A stretch of DNA of 64,000 nucleotides from Flagellimonas sediminis (GTDB taxonomy: Bacteria; Bacteroidota; Bacteroidia; Flavobacteriales; Flavobacteriaceae). Made by a program: the position numbers and the translations under genes. The notes under the pieces were generated by a model, which did not search any database, was not told the origin of the DNA, and saw only the letters and a list, made by a program, of their open reading frames with translations. Where the stretch lies: positions 62,001 through 126,000 of the forward strand of contig NZ_JAAAMI010000007.1 of assembly GCF_010500845.1 (NCBI RefSeq), written 5' to 3'. Below, in pieces: positions 33,579 to 42,206 of this stretch (positions are counted from its first letter, which is position 1; each line of letters begins with the position of its first letter).

Positions 33579-34223
33579 TTAGTCTATGTAGTCTTTTAGG
33601 GTCTCATACCAGATGTCGTACCCTTTTTTGTTCATATGCAATCCATCTTCCACAAAGATGTCCTGTTTTACTTTTCTCTTGTCCAACATGGGGTACCATA
33701 CGTCCACAAAATCGACTCCTTGCAGTTCACTGGCCAATTTGCTCAGTTTTCGGTTTAATCGTCGGTACTTTCCGCGGTAGTGCCATCTTGAAATGCTTGG
33801 TTTTGCCGAGATGAGCACAATTTCCATAGTTGGATTTTTTTGTCGTAACTGCGACAGGATTCCTTCTGCAGTTCCCAGAATTTTTCGAGGCCTCTTCTTG
33901 GCGAAAATATCGTTGTCCCCTTCATAAATGAACACTTTCACCGGATTGTAGTTCAAGATCAATTCGTTCAGGTAAAGTTCCAGGTCTGAAAATTGAGAAC
34001 CCCCGAACCCTGTGTTCAATACCTGATGCTGCGGGAACCGTTCCTGTACATCGTTCCAAAAACGAATGCTGGAACTACCGGTGAACACGATGGTCGGCCT
34101 AGCGGAGTCCCAAAGGCTGTCATTTTTTATCTGAATAGCCTTCACTTCACTTTCAAAAGGTTTGGAAGTTTGGGAATACCCAATGGATGAAACCAATAAA
34201 AATGCTAAAAAAATCTTTCTCAT
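33579..34223 (-). CDS. Exported SGNH/GDSL hydrolase
   Basis: The protein has 214 residues with a signal peptide ending near SIGYSQ. SGNH blocks are present: FTGSSSIRFW with the nucleophile Ser, a block II Gly in TGFGGS, EGDNDIFA as block III and DGLHMNKKGYDIW with the catalytic Asp and His. Such enzymes remove acyl groups from sugars or lipids; with the hexosaminidase downstream, deacetylation of glycans is possible. ATG 34223 is chosen because the frame upstream to 34244 overlaps the promoter core. Confidence 0.85.
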   Translation of the reverse strand: MRKIFLAFLLVSSIGYSQTSKPFESEVKAIQIKNDSLWDSARPTIVFTGSSSIRFWNDVQERFPQHQVLNTGFGGSQFSDLELYLNELILNYNPVKVFIYEGDNDIFAKKRPRKILGTAEGILSQLRQKNPTMEIVLISAKPSISRWHYRGKYRRLNRKLSKLASELQGVDFVDVWYPMLDKRKVKQDIFVEDGLHMNKKGYDIWYETLKDYID

Positions 34224-34241
34224 GGATTGGAATGTTTCTTC

Positions 34242-34249
34242 CAAAAATA
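34242..34249 (-). promoter_or_regulatory. -7 element of the SGNH/hexosaminidase unit
   Basis: Minus strand TATTTTTG, exact match, 18 bases before ATG 34223. Confidence 0.5.
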
Positions 34250-34365
34250 CAATTTATGGCATGGATCCTTGACTATTCGTTGCTTTCCGCATCAACTTTT
34301 TAAAAAAACGTTGAAAGTTGCCTAAAAATGCCCATAATCCAACATGTCCTAAAATATGGGATTTG

Positions 34366-34373
34366 TACTTTTG
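34366..34373 (+). promoter_or_regulatory. -7 element of mazG
   Basis: TACTTTTG, exact match, 15 bases before ATG 34389. Confidence 0.45.
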
Positions 34374-34388
34374 ACTAAAATTTAATAG

Positions 34389-35162
34389 ATGAACGCAAGA
34401 TCAGAGCAGCTAAAGGCATTTGAACGACTGTTGAACATCATGGACGAGTTGCGGGAGCAATGCCCTTGGGACAAAAAGCAGACCATGCAGACCCTTCGGC
34501 ATTTGACCATTGAAGAAACCTACGAACTTGGGGATGCCATTCTGGACAACGATCTTGAGGAAGTAAAAAAGGAATTGGGTGATCTGCTGCTCCATATCGT
34601 ATTTTATGCCAAGATCGGTTCGGAGACACAGGATTTTGATATTTCCGATGTGGCGAATGGCATCTGTGAAAAGTTGATCAACCGCCATCCCCATATTTAT
34701 GGTGATGTGAAAGTGGAAAATGAAGAGGAAGTGAAACAGAATTGGGAAAACATCAAACTTAAGGAAGGCAAAAAAAGCGTGCTCGAGGGAGTACCCAATA
34801 GTTTGCCCGCCTTGGTAAAGGCCAACCGTATCCAAGAAAAGGTGGCGGGAGTGGGATTCGATTGGGAACATCCTGAACAGGTTTTTGAAAAATTGAAAGA
34901 GGAACTCGGGGAACTTCAAGAGGAAGTGAAAGTCAATGATGCCGATAAAATGGAGTCCGAATTTGGCGATGTGTTGTTTTCCATGGTCAACTATGCTCGG
35001 TTTTTGAACATCAATCCGGAGAATGCCCTGGAGCGGACCAATAAAAAATTCATCAAGCGTTTTCAATATTTGGAAAGTAAGGCCAAAGCATACGGAAAGA
35101 GCCTTAAGGACATGACCTTGGCTGAAATGGATGTTTTTTGGGAAGAGGCCAAAGGACTGTGA
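34389..35162 (+). CDS. mazG: Nucleoside triphosphate pyrophosphohydrolase MazG
   Basis: The enzyme hydrolyses (d)NTPs to monophosphates and PPi, cleaning aberrant nucleotides. It has 257 residues and the two tandem MazG domains. The first carries CPWDKKQTMQTLR, EETYE and KKELGDLL; the second carries RIQEKVAGVGFDW, EELGELQEEV and ESEFGDVLFSMVN, with the ExxE...ExxD metal motifs of each. It stands alone, followed by the MATE gene with its own promoter. Confidence 0.93.
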   Translation: MNARSEQLKAFERLLNIMDELREQCPWDKKQTMQTLRHLTIEETYELGDAILDNDLEEVKKELGDLLLHIVFYAKIGSETQDFDISDVANGICEKLINRHPHIYGDVKVENEEEVKQNWENIKLKEGKKSVLEGVPNSLPALVKANRIQEKVAGVGFDWEHPEQVFEKLKEELGELQEEVKVNDADKMESEFGDVLFSMVNYARFLNINPENALERTNKKFIKRFQYLESKAKAYGKSLKDMTLAEMDVFWEEAKGL

Positions 35163-35191
35163 TGCACTATAATTTATCCTTTAGCTCATGT

Positions 35192-35220
35192 TAGTTTGAC
35201 TTCATTGTTGTGTCAAACTA
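35192..35220 (+). promoter_or_regulatory. Perfect 9-bp inverted repeat before the MATE gene
   Basis: TAGTTTGAC and GTCAAACTA are exact inverted repeats separated by 11 bases, ending two bases before the -7 core TATATTTG. No T run follows, so it fits an operator better than a terminator, for example for a TetR- or MarR-type repressor of the pump. Confidence 0.45.
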
Positions 35221-35222
35221 GC

Positions 35223-35230
35223 TATATTTG
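35223..35230 (+). promoter_or_regulatory. -7 element of the MATE gene
   Basis: TATATTTG, exact match, 23 bases before the TTG start at 35254. Confidence 0.5.
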
Positions 35231-35253
35231 CCATCTTTTCATACGTATCCGTT

Positions 35254-36621
35254 TTGTTTCAACAGTATACCAAAGAATTCGCCTATAACCTAAAGTTGTC
35301 CTATCCCGTTATTTTGGGGATGTTGGGGCATACGTTTGTGGCTTTCGCCGATAATATCATGGTGGGTCAATTAGGACCGACGGAGTTGGCCGCGGTTTCA
35401 TTAGGGAATAGTTTTGTGTTCATTGCCATGTCGCTGGGTATTGGTTTTTCCACGGCCATAACACCCTTGGTGGCAGAGGCGGATGGGGCGGGTGATCAGG
35501 CAGCGGGCAAGAATGCCCTGAAACATGGCTTGGTACTTTGTACGCTCTTGGGACTCTCTCTTTTCGGAATCATTTTGCTTTGCAAACCTCTGTTGCATCA
35601 TATGGAACAGCCACCGGAAGTGGTGGAACTGGCCGTTCCTTACTTGGAGCTTGTAGCCTTTTCACTAGTGCCCTTGATCATGTTTCAGGCGTTCAAACAA
35701 TTTTCGGAAGGACTTTCCCAAACCAAATACCCCATGTATGCCACCATTTTGGCGAATGTGGTGAACATCACCCTTAACTACCTGTTCATTTTCGGTTCCT
35801 TCGGGTTTCCTAAACTGGGCGTGGTCGGGGCGGCCATCGGTACGTTGGCCTCACGAGCCATTATGGTATTGTTTATCTGGTTTTTATTGAATCGTAAGGA
35901 AAAATTCAGGCCCTACGTGACCCATTTCAATTTCAAGATTATTGAAAAAAAGATGATCAATAAGATCATCAGTCTGGGTTTTCCATCGTCCATGCAGATG
36001 TTTTTTGAGGTGGCTATATTCACGGCGGCCATTTGGTTGAGTGGGGTACTGGGTAAAAACGCCCAAGCGGCCAACCAGATTGCCTTGAACCTGAGCAGTA
36101 TGACCTTTATGGTGGGTATGGGGCTCAGTGTGGCGGCCATGATTCGTGTGGGCAACCAAAAAGGGCTCCAAAATTTCAGGGAACTGAAGCGTATAGCCGA
36201 ATCCATATTTTTCTTGACCTTGATTTTGGAAATTGTTTTTGCCACGCTCTTTTTAGTGGGTAGACATTGGTTCCCGACCATTTATTTGGATGTGGACGAC
36301 ATTGCCAACCAAATGGACAATACCGAAGTGATTATCATCGCCGCCAAATTATTGTTGGTAGCGGCTTTTTTTCAAATTTCAGATGGTTTGCAAGTGGTGG
36401 TCTTGGGGGCTCTCCGTGGTTTGCAGGATGTGAAGGTGCCCATGCTGATCACTTTTGTCGCTTATTGGCTCATTGGTTTTCCAGTCTCTTTTTATTTGGG
36501 TCTGTATACAGATTTGACGAGTACCGGGATTTGGATCGGATTGCTTTTGGGGCTCACGGCATCGGCCGTAATGTTGTATCTTCGGTTTAAGTATTTGACC
36601 CAAAAATTGATAACTGAATAG
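35254..36621 (+). CDS. MATE family efflux transporter
   Basis: This inner-membrane antiporter has 455 residues and about 12 helices in two similar halves. The N-terminal SYPVILGMLGHTFVAFADNIMVGQLGPTELAAVSLGN and the mid-protein GFPSSMQMFFEVAIF are typical of the NorM/MATE group that exports cationic drugs or metabolites with Na+ or H+. The substrate is unknown. The frame opens at TTG 35254, the only start that yields the first helix. An inverted repeat at the promoter suggests regulated expression. Confidence 0.9.
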   Translation: MFQQYTKEFAYNLKLSYPVILGMLGHTFVAFADNIMVGQLGPTELAAVSLGNSFVFIAMSLGIGFSTAITPLVAEADGAGDQAAGKNALKHGLVLCTLLGLSLFGIILLCKPLLHHMEQPPEVVELAVPYLELVAFSLVPLIMFQAFKQFSEGLSQTKYPMYATILANVVNITLNYLFIFGSFGFPKLGVVGAAIGTLASRAIMVLFIWFLLNRKEKFRPYVTHFNFKIIEKKMINKIISLGFPSSMQMFFEVAIFTAAIWLSGVLGKNAQAANQIALNLSSMTFMVGMGLSVAAMIRVGNQKGLQNFRELKRIAESIFFLTLILEIVFATLFLVGRHWFPTIYLDVDDIANQMDNTEVIIIAAKLLLVAAFFQISDGLQVVVLGALRGLQDVKVPMLITFVAYWLIGFPVSFYLGLYTDLTSTGIWIGLLLGLTASAVMLYLRFKYLTQKLITE

Positions 36622-36655
36622 TATTTACCCTTTTGGGTCCAAATTGATAACACAC

Positions 36656-36883
36656 ATGGAACTACCTAAATTTTTGTTGGCCGACAATACGGACTATCCC
36701 GAGGCCATTTTCATTGTACATACCGAATACCCGCGTTTTATCATCAATTTGGAAAATGATGAAGTGGAATGGATGGAGGAATTCTCCAAAGAAGATGAAG
36801 CCGATTTGATGGAAGAAGCCGAAAGTCTGATCGAGGCCGCAACAGCGTTTTACGATCGTGAAGTGGCAAGATACGACGCATAA
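36656..36883 (+). CDS. Small acidic protein, unknown
   Basis: The product has 75 residues and is strongly acidic in its second half (EDEADLMEEAESLIEAATAF). It has no signal or membrane segment and I do not recognise the family. It starts at ATG 36656, and its last base is the first base of the PAP2 gene, so the two are translationally coupled. This makes it likely a real gene and a possible partner of the envelope module that follows. Confidence 0.7.
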   Translation: MELPKFLLADNTDYPEAIFIVHTEYPRFIINLENDEVEWMEEFSKEDEADLMEEAESLIEAATAFYDREVARYDA

Positions 36884-37452
36884 TGCTCGAACAAATCCTA
36901 CAGTACGATAAAGACCTCTTCCTGTTCCTGAATGGTTTGGGAACGGAAACTTGGGATGGTTTCTGGATGTTCATGACCACCACCCGAAATTCCGCTCCAC
37001 TTTATCTGCTGTTGCTTTACCTTACCTATAAACATTTTGGGTGGAAGAATACGGCCATCGTTTTGGTTTCCGTTGCGCTTTTGATTACTTCTACGGATCA
37101 GTTGGCCAATTTTTTTAAATATGGGGTGGGCCGTTTGCGCCCATGCCACGACCCAGAAGTGAGCAGTATGATGCGCTTGGTGAAAAGTTACTGCGGTGGA
37201 CAATATGGCTATTTTTCGGCCCACGCGGCCAACTCCTTCGGGCCAGCCGTATTTTTTATCGTGTTGTTCCATCAAAAGGTGAAGTACATCAGTTGGGTTT
37301 TGTTACTTTGGGCCTGTATCGTGGCCTATAGCAGAATCTACATCGGGGTGCATTATCCACTGGATGTGATCACGGGAGCTTTTATCGGTTCGCTCTTCGG
37401 ATGGTTGTTTGCCAAGTTGGCTATATTTGCATTCCAAAAAATAGGGACATGA
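36883..37452 (+). CDS. PAP2-family membrane phosphatase
   Basis: The protein has 189 residues and five or six helices. The lipid phosphatase motifs are complete: KYGVGRLRPC (KX6RP), YFSAHAANSFG (the PSGH-like motif) and SRIYIGVHYPLD (SRX5HX3D). Members dephosphorylate undecaprenyl diphosphate or phosphatidyl lipids at the periplasmic face. It sits between a small acidic protein and a GT39-like gene with four-base overlaps, so recycling of a polyprenyl carrier is a reasonable inference. Confidence 0.88.
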   Translation: MLEQILQYDKDLFLFLNGLGTETWDGFWMFMTTTRNSAPLYLLLLYLTYKHFGWKNTAIVLVSVALLITSTDQLANFFKYGVGRLRPCHDPEVSSMMRLVKSYCGGQYGYFSAHAANSFGPAVFFIVLFHQKVKYISWVLLLWACIVAYSRIYIGVHYPLDVITGAFIGSLFGWLFAKLAIFAFQKIGT

Positions 37453-39107
37453 TCTCCACCACCCGGTATTGGTTTTTTATCGCCCTCATTATACTGGTGT
37501 ACATCATCGGCATGTTTGTGACCCTGTTTGAGAACGACTCCGCACAATTTGCCGTAATGGCCATGCGAATGGTCCAGGAAAACGATTTTTTAAGCCTTTT
37601 CAAAGGCCCGGAGGAGTATCTGGACAAGCCACACATGCACTATTGGTTGGCGGCACTTTCCTATAAGATTTTTGGTATCCATGATTGGGCGTACCGAATT
37701 CCCGGTATTCTGTCCACCTTGTTGGGTGCTTATAGCTGTTATGGCCTTGGAAAATTGCTCTACAACAAAGATGTAGGCCGGTTTGCTTCCTTGATCTTTA
37801 TGACGGCCCAGACGATGGTGCTGGCCAATATTGATGTACGTACGGATGCCGTGCTCACCGGCTTTACCATATTTTCCATTTGGCAGTTGGTGGCCTATAT
37901 TGAAAAGAATTCCCTGAAAAATATTGCCTTGGGTGCATTTGGGGCGGGAATGGCCTTTTCCACCAAAGGACAGATTGCGTTGGTGGTTATTGGTATTTCC
38001 GTATTGTGCCATTTGGCCTATACCCGAAAATGGTACCGATTGCTCAACTGGAAACTATTGGTGGCCGTTTTGGTGTTCGGGTTGACGATTGCGCCTATGT
38101 TGTATGCGTATTATCATCAGTTTGATCTACATCCCGAAAAAGTGATTCGCGGAAAGGACCATCGCAGCGGTATCTTCTTTATTTTTTGGGAACAGAGCTT
38201 TGAACGCATGAGCGGTGAAGGGGTAGGGAAGAACAGTAGCGATTTCTTCTTTTTCTTCCACACTTTTTTGTGGGTCTTCCTCCCTTGGACGGTTTTGGCT
38301 TTGATTGGGTATTGGAACCAATTAAAAGCATTTTGGCAGGTGAGATTTGCCTACAGACCCAATCTGGAGTTTTTGACCTTGGGCGGTATTTCCATCCTGT
38401 TTTTTGTCATCAGTTTTGCACAGTTCAAGTTGCCACACTATATGAACATTTTAATGCCGCTGTACGCTATCCTATCGGCAGCATTTCTTTATTCCCTTTT
38501 TCAAAAGAAGAATGCAAAATTGTCCAAGGTGATCTTGGGCATCCAATATTTTATATTGGGATTGGTCGTGGTGTTTGTCTTGCTGGTCAGTTTTTATATT
38601 TTCCCATTGGAATATTGGTATGGGTATGTCTTTTTGATAGTTGCTCTCGCATTGACCGCCTATTTTATTTGGAAGAAAGAAGAATTGGCCGCCAAAATTG
38701 TAACCGTGGCCTTATTCAGTTCGTTATTGTTGAACGGTTTGATGAATGCCCAGTTCTATCCGAAACTGTTGGAATACCAAGGCGGGTCCACCATGGCCGA
38801 AAAGGTAAAGGAGCAAAATATTCCGGTGGACAAGATCTACAAAGTTTCCGAACAACACACGTGGGCCTTGGATTTTTACGACAAAGACCCTGTCAATATT
38901 GTTTCCATCCCTGAACTAAAATCCAAAAAGGATGTTTGGGTATATGCCACCGATCAGGAATTGGATAAGCTTTCCAAACAAGGGATTCAGTGGGATGATC
39001 AAATCACGGTGGACCAGTTTAGGATTACCCGGTTGCAGATCAAGTTCCTGAACCCGGATACCCGCCAAGAAAAAGTAAACAAGATGCATTTGGTGCATCT
39101 AGATTAA
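37449..39107 (+). CDS. GT39/ArnT-type membrane glycosyltransferase
   Basis: The protein has 552 residues and about 12 helices, then a soluble periplasmic C-terminal domain. The first periplasmic loop has FENDSAQFAVMAMRMVQENDFL and DKPHMHYWLAALSYKIFG, the GT-C acidic motif and pattern of PMT/ArnT enzymes that use polyprenyl-phosphate sugars. ATG 37449 overlaps the PAP2 stop; the upstream extension to 37401 lies inside PAP2 and is rejected. The acceptor could be lipid A or protein. Confidence 0.88.
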   Translation: MISTTRYWFFIALIILVYIIGMFVTLFENDSAQFAVMAMRMVQENDFLSLFKGPEEYLDKPHMHYWLAALSYKIFGIHDWAYRIPGILSTLLGAYSCYGLGKLLYNKDVGRFASLIFMTAQTMVLANIDVRTDAVLTGFTIFSIWQLVAYIEKNSLKNIALGAFGAGMAFSTKGQIALVVIGISVLCHLAYTRKWYRLLNWKLLVAVLVFGLTIAPMLYAYYHQFDLHPEKVIRGKDHRSGIFFIFWEQSFERMSGEGVGKNSSDFFFFFHTFLWVFLPWTVLALIGYWNQLKAFWQVRFAYRPNLEFLTLGGISILFFVISFAQFKLPHYMNILMPLYAILSAAFLYSLFQKKNAKLSKVILGIQYFILGLVVVFVLLVSFYIFPLEYWYGYVFLIVALALTAYFIWKKEELAAKIVTVALFSSLLLNGLMNAQFYPKLLEYQGGSTMAEKVKEQNIPVDKIYKVSEQHTWALDFYDKDPVNIVSIPELKSKKDVWVYATDQELDKLSKQGIQWDDQITVDQFRITRLQIKFLNPDTRQEKVNKMHLVHLD

Positions 39108-39976
39108 GCAACCGATTCCAATTCCGGTTTTTTGAAATGATACACGATCCCAACCAAGGAGGTGAGTGCCGTAATCAAAAAGAAGGTAAAACTGATGCCG
39201 ATGGAGGTGCTGGCATCCAATCCCAACCATTCGGCCCCATATAAAAAGGTAACCTCCCGACTTCCAATGCCACCAATGGTCAATGGAATGACCGACACGA
39301 TGGAGGATACCAAGAACACAAAAAGATATTCGATGGCATCCAAGGAAATGGATAGCGCCTTCAAGATGAAAATCACACAGACCAACTGCGCCAATTGCAC
39401 CAGGGCAGAATAGCCGAACGATTTCCAAAAAACGGGTAGCGTAGTGGTAAAGAACAGCTTGTTCATGAACCAAAAGGCCATCAAACTCAAAGGAATGGCC
39501 AAAATCAACAACCAATCAAATCCATCAAAAAAAGGATTCTTGGACAAAGTACCTAGGAAACAGGCATATATGAAAAGCAACAGCATGCCGCTCAAGCGGT
39601 CCAACAACAAGCTGGAAACCACTTTCTTGGTCCCAGGTTGAAACGCTTTTTGCACCACATATCCCTTGTAGGCATCGCCACCTATTCCACCAGGTAAAAA
39701 AAGATTGTAGAACATACCCAATAAATAGAGCTTTAAATTGCTCTGATGCGAGACTTTGGCCCCAATTTGATGGAAGTATGCATTGAGTCGAAAAGCGGCT
39801 ATAATCTTGGAAAGTACAAAGAACACCAAGGCCAAGAAAAGAAATATAGGATTGCTTTTCTTCAGGGTTTCCAAAACGTCCTTCAGATCTATTTTCGTGA
39901 AGATAAAGTAGATCAGGGCTGCACTTACAACAAGTTTTAAGGCAGTGATGAGCTTTTTACGCAGCTTTTCCGTCAC
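39104..39976 (-). CDS. Flippase-like membrane protein (UPF0104/AglD-like)
   Basis: The protein has 290 residues and seven or eight helices. YFHQIGAKVSHQSNLKLYLLGMFYNLFLPGGIGGDAYKGYVVQ (key part FLPGGIGGDAYKGY) and PLTIGGIGSREVTFLYGAEWLG are hallmarks of the lysylphosphatidylglycerol-synthase transmembrane/UPF0104 family, which has been linked to lipid-linked sugar handling. Its start lies inside the DPM-type gene (20-base overlap) and it converges on the GT39-like gene with a 4-base overlap. Confidence 0.85.
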   Translation of the reverse strand: MTEKLRKKLITALKLVVSAALIYFIFTKIDLKDVLETLKKSNPIFLFLALVFFVLSKIIAAFRLNAYFHQIGAKVSHQSNLKLYLLGMFYNLFLPGGIGGDAYKGYVVQKAFQPGTKKVVSSLLLDRLSGMLLLFIYACFLGTLSKNPFFDGFDWLLILAIPLSLMAFWFMNKLFFTTTLPVFWKSFGYSALVQLAQLVCVIFILKALSISLDAIEYLFVFLVSSIVSVIPLTIGGIGSREVTFLYGAEWLGLDASTSIGISFTFFLITALTSLVGIVYHFKKPELESVA

Positions 39977-40919
39977 CTATCGTGATTTTTTTAATGCGAT
40001 ATGGTCGTTTTTGTTGGGACTCGTAATATGTGCGGATCAAGAGTTCCATCACAATACCGATGGTGAACAATTGTATGCCTCCGAGAATGAACATCATACC
40101 AAAAATAAGCAAAGGCCTACTACCTATGTCTTCCCCAAACCCAAGTTTTACGATCAATAGGTAAATATTGATGAATACACCCAGAATGACCAGCAAAACA
40201 CCCAAAATGCCAAACAGGTGTATGGGGCGTTGGAAATACTTTCGGATGAAGAGCAGTAACATCATATCGGCCACCACTTTGAAAACACGCTCCAAACCAT
40301 ATTTGGAAACCCCGGCATGGCGTGCATGGTGTTTTACGGGAACCTGTTTGATCTGGGCGCCTTCCAAAAAGGCCAACAGGGTGATGAAGCGGTGCATTTC
40401 CCCGTACAGGTTCAAACCTTTTGCAATGTCCTTGGTGAACACTTTTAGGGCACAGCCATTATCCTTGATATCGAGTTTGGTAACCCTTCGCACTAAAAAG
40501 TTGGCAATCTTGGAAGGGATTTTTTTAACAAGGGAATCCTTCCGTTTCTGACGGATACCTGTGACTACATCATATTCACCACTTACGGCATATTCCAGCA
40601 TATGCGGAATGTCCGAAGGGTCGTTCTGAAGGTCGCCGTCCATTGTGATGATGTATTCCCCTTCCGCATAATCTAGACCAGCGGCCAAAGCAAGGCTTTG
40701 CCCGTAATTTTTCTTCAGCTCGATCAAATGGACCTTGTCGTCATCCATTTCCTTGACCTTTTGACGGGTCTTGTCCGTGGAAAAGTCATCTACGTACACG
40801 ATTTGGTAATGGTATCCCGGAAGACTTTCATGGATTTTTTGGGTTAACAAGACCACATTGTCCTCCTCGTTGTACAAAGGAACCACTATGGATAAAAGGG
40901 AATCGGTTACGGTGCTCAT
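39957..40919 (-). CDS. DPM-type family 2 glycosyltransferase with membrane tail
   Basis: The protein has 320 residues. The GT2 domain shows LSIVVPLYNEEDNV, YVDDFSTDKT, the DxD motif in IITMDGDLQNDPSDIPHML and DNGCALKVFTKDI; two C-terminal helices anchor it. This is the layout of polyprenyl-phosphate mannose/glucose/GlcNAc synthases such as ArnC and GtrB. It precedes the flippase-like gene, and its product could be the donor used by the GT39-like enzyme. A TAAATTTG core lies 18 bases upstream. Confidence 0.9.
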   Translation of the reverse strand: MSTVTDSLLSIVVPLYNEEDNVVLLTQKIHESLPGYHYQIVYVDDFSTDKTRQKVKEMDDDKVHLIELKKNYGQSLALAAGLDYAEGEYIITMDGDLQNDPSDIPHMLEYAVSGEYDVVTGIRQKRKDSLVKKIPSKIANFLVRRVTKLDIKDNGCALKVFTKDIAKGLNLYGEMHRFITLLAFLEGAQIKQVPVKHHARHAGVSKYGLERVFKVVADMMLLLFIRKYFQRPIHLFGILGVLLVILGVFINIYLLIVKLGFGEDIGSRPLLIFGMMFILGGIQLFTIGIVMELLIRTYYESQQKRPYRIKKITIGDGKAA

Positions 40920-40936
40920 TTGGTATAAAATCTGTG

Positions 40937-40944
40937 CAAATTTA
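40937..40944 (-). promoter_or_regulatory. -7 element of the DPM/flippase unit
   Basis: Minus strand TAAATTTG, exact match to TAnnTTTG, 17 bases before ATG 40919. Confidence 0.5.
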
Positions 40945-40954
40945 TCGCTTTTAT

Positions 40955-41998
40955 TTAAAGTTCCTTGGTAATCTGATCCAATAGGAGCTTGGCTGCATAA
41001 AATGGAGAAATTTTGTTCTCGTCAATGTCCTTCAAAAGGGCAATTTGGGCATTTTTAAAGGATTCCTTTTGATGAAAAAACTGTTTAATGTGTTCATCCA
41101 CGGTCTGTAGGAACCAATTCTTGTTCTGGGTCTTCCTGTTTTTATCAAAAAAACCATTTTCCTTGTTCTGTTGAACAAAGTTTTCCACTACTTCCCAAAT
41201 TTCTTCGATTCCTGTGTTTTCGCTAGCGGAACATTTCAACACTTTGGGGATCCATCCATTTGCCTTTGGTGGATAAAGATGTAGGGCCCTTGAAAATTCG
41301 ATGGCGGCAAGCTCCGCCTTTTCTAGATTGCTTCCATCCGCTTTGTTAATGGCAATAGCGTCCGCCATTTCCATAATCCCTCTCTTAATACCCTGAAGTT
41401 CATCCCCGGCACCGGATAATTTCAATAAAAGGAAAAAATCCACCATACTGTGCACGGCAATCTCACTCTGGCCCACCCCGACCGTTTCCACCAAGATCAC
41501 ATCATAGCCTGCAGCTTCACATAAAATGATGCTCTCCCTTGTTTTTCGGGCCACACCACCCAATGAAGTTCCCGAAGGAGAGGGGCGAATAAAGGCGTTT
41601 GGATCTTTGGACAGTTCCTGCATTCGGGTCTTGTCTCCCAGAATACTGCCCTTGCTCAATGAACTGGTGGGGTCCACGGCCAAAACGGCCACCTTTTTGC
41701 CCTTTGCGGTCAAATAGCTTCCCAACGTCTCGATAAAAGAGCTCTTGCCCACGCCAGGCACCCCGGTTATCCCCAATCGGATACTGTTATTGGGTTTTGC
41801 CAAACATTTTTCAATCACGGCATTTGCCTTCTCATAATGAAGCGGTTGGGTACTTTCCAAAAGGGTAATTGCCCTGGCCAAAAGGGTTTGGTTTCCCTCA
41901 AATATGCCCTTTGTCAAGGTTTCCACGGAAATTTCCTGTTTGCGGAGTGCCTTGATTTTGGTAATGGTATTTACAGGTGTGTTCTTTTTGTTCGTCAA
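40955..41998 (-). CDS. meaB: Methylmalonyl-CoA mutase chaperone GTPase MeaB
   Basis: This G3E-family GTPase guards and reloads B12-dependent methylmalonyl-CoA mutase. It has 347 residues. Walker A GVPGVGKSSFIE is near residue 80; AVLAVDPTSSLSKGSILGDKTRM, DVILVETVGVGQSE and the base-specificity motif INKADGSN follow. The mutase genes are not in the window, but a cobalamin adenosyltransferase, which makes its cofactor, is at 52160. Confidence 0.93.
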   Translation of the reverse strand: MTNKKNTPVNTITKIKALRKQEISVETLTKGIFEGNQTLLARAITLLESTQPLHYEKANAVIEKCLAKPNNSIRLGITGVPGVGKSSFIETLGSYLTAKGKKVAVLAVDPTSSLSKGSILGDKTRMQELSKDPNAFIRPSPSGTSLGGVARKTRESIILCEAAGYDVILVETVGVGQSEIAVHSMVDFFLLLKLSGAGDELQGIKRGIMEMADAIAINKADGSNLEKAELAAIEFSRALHLYPPKANGWIPKVLKCSASENTGIEEIWEVVENFVQQNKENGFFDKNRKTQNKNWFLQTVDEHIKQFFHQKESFKNAQIALLKDIDENKISPFYAAKLLLDQITKEL

Positions 41999-42206
41999 GG
42001 GAATTGATCAGGGATTTCACTACTAAAATAGCAAGATTTTGTGGGATGATATCCATTTCAAATTCTCTGTAGTTCCATTGATGTCCATTTCACATAAATT
42101 TAATAAGCGGAATAGGGGAGTTCCCTCTACAATTTGCTAACTTTTCCAATTATAGACCGGAGACAATGGTTTTCCGGTGAATATGAACCCAAAAAACTTT
42201 GACAAG

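Noticed and set aside
32403..33599. 398-residue open frame on the plus strand
   Set aside because: It lies fully antisense to the GH20 hexosaminidase, whose catalytic motifs are complete; the plus-strand product has no recognisable domain.
35192..35220. Terminator of mazG
   Set aside because: The stem is perfect but no T run follows and the -7 core of the next gene begins two bases on, so an operator is more likely.
38270..38914. 214-residue frame on the plus strand
   Set aside because: It is another reading frame inside the GT39-like gene and has no promoter or family likeness.
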